Shown in pieces: positions 6,401 to 10,211 of a stretch of DNA of 11,876 nt; positions within the stretch are counted from its first letter, which is position 1; every line of letters starts with the position of its first letter. Made by a program: the position numbers and the translations under genes. The notes beneath the pieces are model-generated. The model was not told the origin of the DNA. It saw nothing but the letters and a program-made list of their open reading frames with translations, and searched no databases. Location of the stretch: assembly GCA_045402695.1 (NCBI GenBank), contig JAWPNA010000458.1:1-11876 (forward strand), written 5' to 3'. Source of the DNA: JAWPNA01 sp045402695. Its GTDB lineage: Bacteria; Acidobacteriota; Polarisedimenticolia; JACPZX01; DASXTC01.

Positions 6401-7794
6401 TCCCGCAGGTCGCGGTGCAGCTCACCGGCACCGGCAACCTGCAGCTCGCGGGCTCGGTCGAAGCCGGCAACGTCGGAGACGACCAGGAGGACATCACGGC
6501 GCCTGTGATGACCGCGAATCAGTGGCACCACTTCGCGCTCGTGGTCGATCGCACCCCGCTCAATCAGCAGCTTCGGCTGTACGTGGACGGCGGATCGCTG
6601 GTCGCGACGCCAGGCAACACCTGGGGAACGAGTGTGATCAGCTCGACCGACCCGACAGTCCTGGGCGCGGCGCGTGACGGCACGGGGAACCTCATCAACC
6701 CGTTCGACGGTTGGCTGGACGAGATCCGCATCTGGAACTACGCCCGCACGCCGTCGGAGACCACCGCGGACATGAGCCGCGAGATCACCGCTGCGCCCGG
6801 TCTCATGCACCGATGGGGGATGAACGAGAACACGGGAACCACGACGGTCGACTCGGTCGGCGCGAGCACCGGGACACTCTCGACCACCACGACGCCGGCC
6901 CCGACCTGGAGCGCGACGAATCTCAAGACATTCGGGAACGACCTGTGCGCGCACGGCAACATCGCATCGGGCACGACATGCTCGGATGGGAGCGTGTGCA
7001 CATCGGGCGAGACCTGCGACGGATCTGGAGTCTGCGGCGGCGGCTCGACCTTGAGCTGCGACGACAGCAACGTCTGCACGACCGACAGCTGCCACGCGGT
7101 GAACGGCTGCGACAACGCGCCCATCACGGGAGGGGGCACGACCACGTGCGGCGTCGGCACATGTCAGGCCACGGTCACGAACTGTGTCGCCGGTGTCGCG
7201 CAGATTTGCACGCCGGGAACGGCCGGAACCGAGATCTGCGACAGCCTGGACAACGACTGCGACGGGGCCATCGATAACGGCAACCCGGGTGGCGGAGTCC
7301 AATGCGGCACCGATGAGGGCGAGTGCTCATTCGGCGTGACGCAGTGCGTCGAGGGAACTCTGACGTGCGCCGGCGGCGTTGGGCCGACTGCCGAGATCTG
7401 CGACGGGACGGACAACGACTGCGACGGGACCGTCGACACGGACGCGCCGCTGCCGTCGGCGGCGCCGGAAGTCTACATGGCCCAGGCCGGAGCGCTGACG
7501 GACCTGATGTGGTCGCCGGTGGCGGAATCCTCCTCGTACGACGTCGTCCGAATCGACCTGGGCATGCTGCTCGCGACGAACGGTGACTATGCTCGGGCGA
7601 CGGTCGGATGCGACGCCGACGATTACGCGGGCACTTCGATCGTGGTGAACGACCCGCTCCCGCCCGGCGGCGCGTTCATGTACCTCGTCCGCGGCGTCAA
7701 CTGCGCCGGCAACGGGACGTACGATTCAGAGTCATCGTCGCAGCACGCGGCGCGCGACGCCATGATCGGCGCCTCGCCCGATTCGTGTCCTTGA
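367..7794 (+). CDS. Giant exported protein: phosphoesterase, four LamG modules, Cys-rich repeats and MopE-type motifs
   Basis: This 2475-residue protein is probably secreted or displayed on the surface. In order it has a basic N-terminus with a hydrophobic segment (about 13-28), a galactose-binding-like beta domain (about 80-250), an FN3-like domain (about 252-703) interrupted by a calcineurin-type phosphoesterase (about 303-603), and about 20 Cys-rich units of the form CDDxNxCTxDxC. Four LamG modules interrupt those units, beginning near residues 873, 1202, 1604 and 1954. Two EICDGxDNDCDG motifs (about 2288-2357) and a C-terminal FN3-like domain (about 2362-2475) follow. I see no LPXTG, PEP-CTERM or autotransporter barrel, so the release or anchoring route is unknown. 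LamG domains generally bind carbohydrate or protein, and the Cys-rich and DNDCDG motifs suggest disulfides and bound calcium or other metal. Adhesion or extracellular polymer processing is a reasonable inference, but no substrate can be named. The gene looks monocistronic, and the next gene is convergent. Confidence 0.9.
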   Translation: MARQIYARLGRPSAALLLLLFCLLAPVGWKVIMGADEGLASGHTTLVASAAPSFDRGVSALKGRFGSPSYLDPPASLPILVGANWRYFKGISSAPPSTWNTVGFDDTTWFLGPSGFGYGDGDDATDLSDMSTTPTYLSVYVRREFTIPDLGSIAGVTLTIDYDDGFIAYVNGAEVARSASMSAAGAPPAYNATATSHEAVAGGGGPAETITITTAQLVQGTNVVAIEGHNQATTSSDFSLIPSLAIALPPNAPPDAPSNPSPANLQTGLSTNPQLCVDVDDAEGFPLDVTFYGREATGVAGDPFTIIAMPDTQYYSESYPTTYAAQTTWIRDNRIARNIVFSIGLGDCVNIADIQAQWTNANAANSILEDSLLTGLADGIPYGIAVGNHDQVPNGTARTGADENATTVLYNQTFPKSRFSGRAYHGGNYPLPGFSDSMDNHYELFSAGGMDFIVFHLEWDNGNCSWPADGTPPTGTLTTCQNVMTWMRDILIANPTRRAIISSHFMGTPSSGGSGTMTLSNQGQAYLNMARPLPNVFLMLGGHLDQSNHREDVANDGHKIYTVVSDFQTRPNGGDGWLRIMTFDPQADTIQIETYSPTISGGRFINRPTRHADDQSNATPIADPNAVCSSTRTNSCNELLIPYDMDAGAPFVAVGTDAGAPAGTRACVNWPGLQVGTTYEWYAVASDGSSSTAGARQSFSTTTSCALNSECDDANPCTDDVCTGSLCVHANVSGCCLTTAECDDGNVCTDDACTANACVSTSNSSPCTDNNACTTGDFCSGGSCVGGSAANCADDNACTADSCSPAMGCASSYAPTPGCCTTNAECNDGLPGTTDTCAAGDCSNEASPACTTVGDCDDGDACTTDACMGGNPAALVLDGSGDYVTMGADPDLGLAQFSVECWFKRTGTGATANTGTGGFLGVPLVAKGVGESETDTFNANYFLGLKETSTGSGVWVLAADFEEGQGGGTLGLNHPVSGATAVTSNAWHHAVATYDGTTWSLYLDGNLDATLAVGQPAASNSIQHFGVGTALNSSGVASGFFAGLMDEVRVWDHARTPVEIQAGMSQAITGATGLVARWGFDEASGAALDSTTPSEDGALAGNATRSASDVPPLGSGTCSHTAVGCNDGNVCTVDSCDASTGCVYAPGNEGGSCDDGNTCTGNDVCGTGVCAGIPDGSCCQIDADCDDSNQCTTDSCVEANSAALSFNGSSEQVAFGAAATHPQLGLDRFTIEFWINRASAGVQTGYWSGGTTAVPLVTKGRGVGDGGNFDLNYFVGIDQTGVFVADFEQLEATAGADNRAAGTTTVQDGVWYHVAASYDGAALKLYVNGTLEGSLATTTTPRADSVHRFAIGTAWNDDASKGTVGPAGFFAGLIDEVRAWDHARPAGDIQSGMNAQIESASGLVGRWGMNEGSGASVGDSVGSATGTVSAAQWVVMGLMDLGAGFCTQTVATGAACEDGNLCLTGDTCDALGVCQPGAAPLDCDDANVCTDDACDNELGCVHYDNTAPCSDGSACTTSEMCDGGTCAGGTPVVCDDGIFCNGVETCNVSTGCVAGTPPSCDDGNPCTADLCDTLLGCVHGTDPAACDDLDACSADACIFAPTMSALVFDGTNDYVTMGAAPGLGATRFTLETWFYWTGGGVAVSTGTGGLASAIPLVGKGAAQAETPANVNMNYFLGIVNSRLAGDFEDTATGLNHPVCTAAAAPAITTNSWHHAAATYDGTRWRLYLDGAELSVDTACSACSGGACTVSPGATPEGGSIQYFGLGTTLTSTGVAAGFFQGRLDEVRIWNDARSAAEILAGRDRRISSDLGLKGRWSLDQGSGTSAPNSISPAEDGTLTNFDHTASSGWITGATVFSAAECSYPNAPNGTSCNDGNVCTAPDQCTAGNCAGAVVGGCCLTAAECNDANICTADACVANACDFSPIPGCTACTTDAQCDDVNGCTADSCNTANDAAISFAGTAGNRVQFPVGSGVDYLNNFGTGSFTVEGWVYTDGGAVSLTGIFRHGRQQDFPQVAVQLTGTGNLQLAGSVEAGNVGDDQEDITAPVMTANQWHHFALVVDRTPLNQQLRLYVDGGSLVATPGNTWGTSVISSTDPTVLGAARDGTGNLINPFDGWLDEIRIWNYARTPSETTADMSREITAAPGLMHRWGMNENTGTTTVDSVGASTGTLSTTTTPAPTWSATNLKTFGNDLCAHGNIASGTTCSDGSVCTSGETCDGSGVCGGGSTLSCDDSNVCTTDSCHAVNGCDNAPITGGGTTTCGVGTCQATVTNCVAGVAQICTPGTAGTEICDSLDNDCDGAIDNGNPGGGVQCGTDEGECSFGVTQCVEGTLTCAGGVGPTAEICDGTDNDCDGTVDTDAPLPSAAPEVYMAQAGALTDLMWSPVAESSSYDVVRIDLGMLLATNGDYARATVGCDADDYAGTSIVVNDPLPPGGAFMYLVRGVNCAGNGTYDSESSSQHAARDAMIGASPDSCP
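604..1116 (+). other. Galactose-binding-like beta-sandwich domain (giant protein residues ~80-250)
   Basis: Recognisable landmarks are WRYFKG near the start, FDDTTW, the Gly/Asp-rich GFGYGDGDDAT, the strand YVRREFTI, and DYDDGFIAYVNGAEV followed by a closing strand GTNVVAIEGHN. This pattern is a jelly-roll module I know from many large secreted bacterial proteins, often placed before LamG, lamin-tail or phosphoesterase domains. It probably binds carbohydrate or acts as a structural spacer. The family call rests on pattern recognition, not a profile search. Confidence 0.6.
1120..1266 (+). other. N-terminal half of a split FN3/Ig-like domain (residues ~252-300)
   Basis: PPDAPSNPSPANLQTGLST, then a PQLCVDVDD strand and LDVTFYG, match the opening strands of FN3-like modules that usually read 'PSNPSPANGATGVS ... 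SDPDGDPL'. The fold stops here and the phosphoesterase begins immediately with FTIIAMPDTQ. The missing closing strands appear after the phosphoesterase at 2278-2475. Confidence 0.5.
1273..2175 (+). other. Calcineurin-like metallophosphoesterase domain (residues ~303-603)
   Basis: The ordered motifs are FTIIAMPDTQ (D311), IGLGDCVN (D347, N350), VGNHD (N388, H389), SSH (H504) and LGGHLDQ (H543). Spacing and order match the two-metal phosphoesterase superfamily. Three positions differ from the common consensus. The first motif is D-T-Q instead of D-x-H. The second is GD-x-x-N instead of GD-x-x-D. The last is GH-L-D instead of GH-x-H. A DTQ-type first motif occurs in a known subset of secreted members, so the domain may still bind metal and act on phosphoesters, but activity is not assured. 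The substrate is unknown. Confidence 0.75.
2278..2475 (+). other. C-terminal half of the split FN3/Ig-like domain (residues ~638-703)
   Basis: PYDMDAGAP, WPGLQVGTTYEWYAVASDG and the final strand ARQSFSTT match the closing strands of FN3-like domains, which typically read 'L..GTTYYWRVVASDG...G..WSFTT'. It has no opening strands of its own, and those lie before the phosphoesterase. The Cys-rich repeat array starts directly after it. Confidence 0.5.
2476..2976 (+). repeat. Cys-rich repeat block A, six units (residues ~704-870)
   Basis: Six units begin with C-D/N-D at residues 711, 742, 767, 792, 826 and 856. A typical unit is CDDGNVCTDDACTANAC, with four cysteines spaced about 6, 5 and 5 residues apart. 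Unit 5 (CNDGLPGTTDTC) has Gly where the second Cys normally stands. Vicinal CC pairs occur at 735-736 and 819-820. The last unit runs CDDGDACTTDACMGGNP straight into LamG module 1. The spacing suggests disulfide-stabilised extracellular repeats. Confidence 0.8.
2983..3717 (+). other. LamG module 1 (residues ~873-1117)
   Basis: A concanavalin A-like LamG domain starts at AALVLDGSGDYVTMG. It continues through FSVECWFKRTG, NYFLGL, WHHAVATYDGTTWSLYLDG and the hallmark MDEVRVWDHART. A trailing strand region, GLVARWGFDEASG, closes the module. It is most like module 3. LamG domains bind glycans or proteins, often with calcium. It is flanked on both sides by halves of one Cys-rich unit. Confidence 0.85.
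3718..3966 (+). repeat. Cys-rich repeat block B, three units (residues ~1118-1200)
   Basis: The block opens with a lone fourth-type cysteine (C1118, GTCSHTAVG). Three units follow, starting at residues 1125, 1153 and 1185. A vicinal CC sits at 1178-1179. The last unit, CDDSNQCTTDSCVEANS, leads directly into LamG module 2. The first unit includes the 23-nt sequence at 3739-3761 that is repeated exactly in block D. Confidence 0.8.
3739..3761 (+). repeat. Exact 23-nt repeat, copy 1 (second copy 5980-6002)
   Basis: A 23-nt stretch with core AACGATGGAAACGTCTGC is identical here and at 5980-6002. The copies are 2241 bp (747 codons) apart and in frame. Each encodes the CNDGNVCT start of the first full unit after a LamG module (modules 1 and 3). 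This suggests duplication or conversion inside the gene. Confidence 0.7.
3970..4701 (+). other. LamG module 2 (residues ~1202-1445)
   Basis: It begins ALSFNGSSEQVAFG and contains FTIEFWINRA, NYFVGI, WYHVAASYDGAALKLYVNG and LIDEVRAWDHARP, then the tail GLVGRWGMNEGSG. It shares the NYF-GI and VADFE features of modules 1 and 3. It differs in inserts, such as the TGYWSGGTTAVP loop. Fold assignment is firm; ligand is unknown. Confidence 0.85.
4702..5172 (+). repeat. Cys-rich repeat block C, six units (residues ~1446-1602)
   Basis: After the lone C1446, six units start at residues 1456, 1483, 1509, 1534, 1560 and 1586. CDDANVCTDDACDNELGC and CDDGNPCTADLCDTLLGC are the most regular examples and show all four cysteines of the unit. 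The block ends with CDDLDACSADACIFAPT, which runs into LamG module 3. Confidence 0.8.
5176..5946 (+). other. LamG module 3 with a Cys-rich loop (residues ~1604-1860)
   Basis: It starts SALVFDGTNDYVTMG and carries FTLETWFYWTGG, NYFLGI, LAGDFED, WHHAAATYDGTRWRLYLDG and LDEVRIWNDARS, with the tail LGLKGRWSLDQGSG. It is the closest relative of module 1. Unlike module 1 it has a loop with three nearby cysteines (C1739, C1742, C1747 in TACSACSGGACT), plus C1699. These could form local disulfides or a metal site. Confidence 0.85.
5947..6225 (+). repeat. Cys-rich repeat block D, three units (residues ~1861-1953)
   Basis: After the lone C1861, three units start at 1872, 1904 and 1937. GCCLTAAECNDANICTADAC closely matches the second unit of block A (GCCLTTAECDDGNVCTDDAC). 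The last unit, CDDVNGCTADSCNTAND, leads straight into LamG module 4. Confidence 0.8.
5980..6002 (+). repeat. Exact 23-nt repeat, copy 2 (first copy 3739-3761)
   Basis: This is identical to the copy at 3739-3761 and in the same reading frame, encoding residues 1872 onward. It follows LamG module 3 just as copy 1 follows LamG module 1. Confidence 0.7.
6226..6945 (+). other. LamG module 4, the most divergent copy (residues ~1954-2193)
   Basis: It begins AAISFAGTAGNRVQFP and shows FTVEGWVYTDGG, IFRHGRQQDFPQVAVQL, WHHFALVVDRT, LRLYVDGG and LDEIRIWNYART, with the tail GLMHRWGMNENTG. It lacks the NYFLGI and DFE features shared by modules 1-3. It therefore looks like a different LamG subfamily placed in the same insertion point. 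Confidence 0.85.
6946..7116 (+). repeat. Cys-rich repeat block E, two units (residues ~2194-2250)
   Basis: After the lone C2194, which completes the unit split by LamG module 4, two units start at 2205 (CSDGSVCTSGETC) and 2231 (CDDSNVCTTDSC). No further LamG module follows, and the chain passes into the MopE-type region. Confidence 0.75.
7147..7437 (+). repeat. Two MopE-type putative metal-binding motifs (residues ~2261-2357)
   Basis: Two copies of the motif known from MopE-like proteins are visible: EICDSLDNDCDGAID (from 2289) and EICDGTDNDCDGTVD (from 2343). Each is preceded by a short Cys-containing segment (CGVGTCQ and CGTDEGEC). The acidic DNDCDG loop resembles an EF-hand-type calcium loop. 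In this family the motif is described as putative metal-binding; whether it binds calcium or another metal here is not known. Confidence 0.8.
7450..7791 (+). other. C-terminal FN3-like domain (residues ~2362-2475)
   Basis: The segment has FN3-type strands: a DLMWSPVAESSSYDVVRIDLG core, then LPPGGAFMYLVRGVNCAGNGTYDSES, ending in DSCP. I recall similar endings ('YLVR..N.CG.GTYG..S.G') on secreted proteins of uncultured GC-rich bacteria, where this domain closes the chain. It may act in sorting or simply as a cap; no covalent anchor motif is visible. Confidence 0.55.
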
Positions 7795-7849
7795 GGAGGC
7801 ACTCTCTAGGGCCGGGCTCGTCGGTGTAGGAGAAGTGAGGAGCGCGGCG
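7795..7849. other. Convergent intergenic gap without a clear terminator
   Basis: Only 55 bp separate the stop of the giant gene from the stop of yjbQ. I see no GC-rich stem followed by a T run on either strand. Termination may be factor-dependent, or the two transcripts may overlap. Confidence 0.4.
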
Positions 7850-8269
7850 CTACTCGCCCAGGACCTGGATCGTGAGGCTGCGCGAGCGGGGGCCGTCCAT
7901 CTCGATCAGGAAGATGCTTTGCCAGGTCCCCAGCTCGATCGTGCCGCTGGAAACGGGCAGGGTGGCCGAGTGGCCCAGGAGGATGGAGGTCAGGTGCGCC
8001 TGCGCGTTGTCGTCCACGCAGTCGTGACGGAATGCCTCCTGCGCGGCCAGAGGGGAGAGCAGCGTCTCAGCGAGGCGCCGGATGTCCTGCCTGAGGCCCC
8101 GCTCATCCTCGTTGACCGCCAGTCCGCACGTGGTGTGAGGCACGCTGATAACCGCCACCCCGCCGGCGATCCCGGACCGCTCCACCTCGCTCCGCACCAG
8201 CGGCGTGACGTTCTCGACCGCCACGCCCGCGCTGGTCTTGACGGTGACCCGCCCATGATGGATCTTCAT
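7850..8269 (-). CDS. yjbQ: YjbQ/UPF0047 family protein (secondary thiamine-phosphate synthase type)
   Basis: This 139-residue protein is the normal length for the family. Diagnostic motifs are SVPHTTCGLAVNEDE (H45, T46, T47), HDCVDDNAQAHLTS (D85, D86, N88, H92), LLGHSATLPV and LGTWQSIFLIEMDGP. The conserved His, Asp and Asn residues form the family's presumed metal and phosphate site. E. coli YjbQ has weak thiamine-phosphate synthase activity, but the main role of the family is still unclear, so the name is conservative. It has no signal peptide, so it is probably cytoplasmic. It points toward the giant gene, with 55 bp between stop codons, and away from galE, with 47 bp between starts. The start is the ATG whose complement is at 8267-8269; the Shine-Dalgarno sequence is weak. 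Confidence 0.9.
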   Translation of the reverse strand: MKIHHGRVTVKTSAGVAVENVTPLVRSEVERSGIAGGVAVISVPHTTCGLAVNEDERGLRQDIRRLAETLLSPLAAQEAFRHDCVDDNAQAHLTSILLGHSATLPVSSGTIELGTWQSIFLIEMDGPRSRSLTIQVLGE

Positions 8270-8316
8270 GCGCGATCATCTTATCGCATCCGCCTCGGCG
8301 GGCAAGCGGAGCCTTC
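8270..8316. promoter_or_regulatory. Divergent yjbQ/galE intergenic region
   Basis: These 47 bp separate two divergent starts, so promoters for both genes must lie here or inside the opposing coding regions. On the plus strand, GGAG at 8308-8311 is a Shine-Dalgarno site 5 nt before the galE ATG. I see no convincing -10/-35 pair on either strand. Confidence 0.45.
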
Positions 8317-9333
8317 ATGAAGATTCTGGTGACCGGCGGAGCGGGCTACATCGGATCGCACGTCGTGCGATCCCTGCTGCGCGCGGGCCACGAAGCGGTT
8401 GTGCTCGATGATCTGAAGGAGGGGCATCGCGAGGCGGCCGTGGGAATCGTGGTGGTACAGGGTGACATCTCGGATCCGGCCGCGCTCGATGCCGCGCTCG
8501 CCCGCGGCCCGGCCGACGGCGTCATCCACATGGCCGCCTCGTGCCTGGTGGGCGAATCGATGCAGCGGCCCGGGCTGTACTACGAGAACAACGTCGTGCG
8601 GACGCTGCGCCTGCTTGATCTCCTGGCCGCGCGGGGGGTGAGGCGGTTTGTCTTCTCCTCCACCGCCGCGGTGTACGGAGAGCCCGACGCGGCAAGCGCG
8701 GGCCCGATCACCGAGGATTGCTCCACCGATCCCACCAACGTGTACGGAGAGACCAAGCTGGCCGTGGAGAGGGCGCTGAAGTGGTACTGCCTACAGGCCG
8801 GCCTGCGCGCCGTCTCGCTGCGTTACTTCAACGCCGCGGGCGCCGACCCCGCTGGCGACATCGGTGAGGATCACGACCCCGAGACGCACCTGATCCCGCT
8901 GGTGTTGAGGGCCGCGCTCGGCGCGATCCCTCACGTCGAGATCCTGGGGCGAGACTATCCGACACCCGATGGCACCTGCCTGCGCGACTACATCCACGTG
9001 AACGACTTGGCGGCCGCGCACATCGCGGCTCTGAGCTCGCTGGATGGCGGGAATGGCGTGGACACCGCGGACGGCGCGCTGAAAATCTACAACCTGGGAG
9101 CCCAGAAGGCGACTTCGGTGTTGGAGGTGATCGAGGCGGCGCGCCGCGTGACCGGGCGGCCGATCGTGACGCGGGATGCTCCGCGCCGCGCGGGCGACCC
9201 CCCCGTGCTGCTCGCCTCCTCGGAGAAGATCCGCAAGGAGCTGGGGTGGTCTCCGGCGATATCCGACCTCGACACGATCCTCACCACGGCCTGGAAGTGG
9301 CACAGCGGCCATCCCCATGGGTTCGGCGACTGA
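8317..9333 (+). CDS. galE: UDP-glucose 4-epimerase
   Basis: At 338 residues this equals the usual GalE length. It interconverts UDP-glucose and UDP-galactose in the cytoplasm, using bound NAD, and supplies galactose for the Leloir pathway and for LPS or other surface glycans. It is a short-chain dehydrogenase-type protein. The Rossmann motif is TGGAGYIGSH (6-15), with an acidic NAD contact at D50. The catalytic set is SST (114-116), Y143 and K147 in NVYGETK. Family signatures follow: LRYFNAAGADP (168-178), DPETHLIPLVLRAALG (187-202), LRDYIHVNDLA (222-232) and the nucleotide-sugar contact RRAGDPP (290-296). A small loop at about 244-253 (GGNGVDTADG) looks like an insert. A related 4-epimerase acting on N-acetylated or uronic sugars is possible but less likely. 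The start has GGAG 5 nt upstream. Confidence 0.9.
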   Translation: MKILVTGGAGYIGSHVVRSLLRAGHEAVVLDDLKEGHREAAVGIVVVQGDISDPAALDAALARGPADGVIHMAASCLVGESMQRPGLYYENNVVRTLRLLDLLAARGVRRFVFSSTAAVYGEPDAASAGPITEDCSTDPTNVYGETKLAVERALKWYCLQAGLRAVSLRYFNAAGADPAGDIGEDHDPETHLIPLVLRAALGAIPHVEILGRDYPTPDGTCLRDYIHVNDLAAAHIAALSSLDGGNGVDTADGALKIYNLGAQKATSVLEVIEAARRVTGRPIVTRDAPRRAGDPPVLLASSEKIRKELGWSPAISDLDTILTTAWKWHSGHPHGFGD

Positions 9334-9337
9334 CTTC

Positions 9338-9357
9338 GGACCGGCCCGATCCGGTCC
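9338..9357 (+). terminator. GC-rich hairpin just after galE
   Basis: GGACCGG and CCGGTCC form a perfect 7-bp stem around a 6-nt loop (CCCGAT). The hairpin starts 4 nt after the galE stop. It is not followed by a T run, so it is not a textbook intrinsic terminator. It may pause polymerase or protect the galE mRNA 3' end. Its place between galE and a promoter-like sequence supports separate transcription of galE and the mla genes. Confidence 0.45.
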
Positions 9358-9366
9358 CCTCGCACC

Positions 9367-9394
9367 TTGACTTGCCGCTTTCCAAGGTAATAAT
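9367..9394 (+). promoter_or_regulatory. Putative sigma-70-type promoter of the mlaEFD operon
   Basis: TTGACT (9367-9372) and AATAAT (9389-9394) each match five of six consensus bases and are 16 bp apart. The stretch around the -10 is AT-rich in an otherwise very GC-rich window. Transcription would start near 9400, giving a leader of about 30 nt before the mlaE ATG at 9433. Confidence 0.5.
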
Positions 9395-9432
9395 CTCCAA
9401 CGGTTTATGGGGGATCCGCGGGCAACAACAGG

Positions 9433-10188
9433 ATGGTCGAGCGCGCATCAATAGCGGTCCAGCACGTCGGCAGGATCGCCTTGCTGTCGATGGACACCAT
9501 CCGGTTCACCTTCAAGAGGCCGTTCGGTTTCGACCTCCTGATGGGCCAGCTCCACCACCTGGGCGTTCGGTCGCTCTCCATCACGACCATCACGGCTCTT
9601 TTCACCGGGATGGTCCTGGCCCTGCAGACCGCATACACGCTGGGCGTCTACGGGGCGAAGCTCCTGATCGGCGATGCCGTCAGCCTCTCCATGGTGCGGG
9701 AGCTGGGTCCGGTGCTCACCTCGCTGCTCGTGGCGGGGCGGGTGGGAGCGGGGATCACCGCCGAGATCGGATCGATGGCGGTCACCGAGCAGGTGGACGC
9801 CATCCGGGCGCTGGGCGCCAGTCCGGTCAAGAAGCTGGTGGTGCCCAAGGTGCTCGCCACCCTCATCATGCTCCCGCTGCTGACAATCCTGGCGGACTTC
9901 ATCGGAATCATGGGCGGCCTGATCATCAGCACCAAGGAGCTCGGACAATCGCCGCATTACTACATGCAGCACGTGGTGACCGCCCTTTCGTTCGACGACA
10001 TCTTCAGCGGCGTGGGAAAGACAATCTTTTTCGCCGGCTTCATCGCGATCATCGGGTGCTACAACGGCCTCAACGCTTCGGGGGGCGCCGATGGCGTGGG
10101 GCGGGCGACGACCAGCACGGTGGTCATCGCCTCGATCCTGATCCTGATCTCCAACTTCTTCCTCACCAAACTGTTCCTCCTCATCTGA
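9433..10188 (+). CDS. mlaE: MlaE-type ABC transporter permease
   Basis: This 251-residue integral inner-membrane protein is the permease of an MCE/Mla-type ABC system, which shuttles phospholipid between membranes and helps keep the outer membrane lipid-asymmetric. Family hallmarks are clear: LGVRSLSITTITALFTGMVL (43-62) opening the core, then MVRELGPVLTSLLVAGRVGA (87-106) and ITAEIGSMAVTEQVDAIRAL (108-127). This is the cytoplasmic coupling region that contacts the ATPase. Later come FIGIMGGLI and GCYNGLNASGGADGVGRATT (208-227). Several hydrophobic spans are visible, the last at about 229-250. The start at 9433 gives the usual N-terminal amphipathic segment, but its Shine-Dalgarno sequence is poor. 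An internal ATG at 9490 is possible but would remove part of that segment. mlaF follows after 23 nt. Confidence 0.92.
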   Translation: MVERASIAVQHVGRIALLSMDTIRFTFKRPFGFDLLMGQLHHLGVRSLSITTITALFTGMVLALQTAYTLGVYGAKLLIGDAVSLSMVRELGPVLTSLLVAGRVGAGITAEIGSMAVTEQVDAIRALGASPVKKLVVPKVLATLIMLPLLTILADFIGIMGGLIISTKELGQSPHYYMQHVVTALSFDDIFSGVGKTIFFAGFIAIIGCYNGLNASGGADGVGRATTSTVVIASILILISNFFLTKLFLLI

Positions 10189-10200
10189 GAGACGCATTAT

Positions 10201-10204
10201 GAGG
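10201..10204 (+). promoter_or_regulatory. Ribosome binding site deciding the GTG start of mlaF
   Basis: GAGG at 10201-10204 lies 7 nt before the GTG at 10212. An ATG at 10199 is out of frame and ends after six codons (stop 10217-10219), overlapping the mlaF start. The GTG is therefore the best mlaF start. Confidence 0.5.
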
Positions 10205-10211
10205 CCGCCGG

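Noticed and set aside
2476..7116. Periodic Cys-repeat DNA considered as a CRISPR or tandem satellite array
   Set aside because: The periodicity is at the protein level and in frame; DNA copies vary in length and sequence and have no constant repeat-spacer layout.
7147..7437. DNDCDG motifs considered as a dockerin domain of a cellulosome
   Set aside because: The Cys inside the loop and the preceding EICD fit the MopE-type motif. The paired helices of a dockerin and any cohesin are not visible.
7841..7851. AGCGC-G-GCGCT as a terminator between the convergent genes
   Set aside because: A one-base loop is too short for that stem, there is no T run, and the last bases overlap the yjbQ stop.
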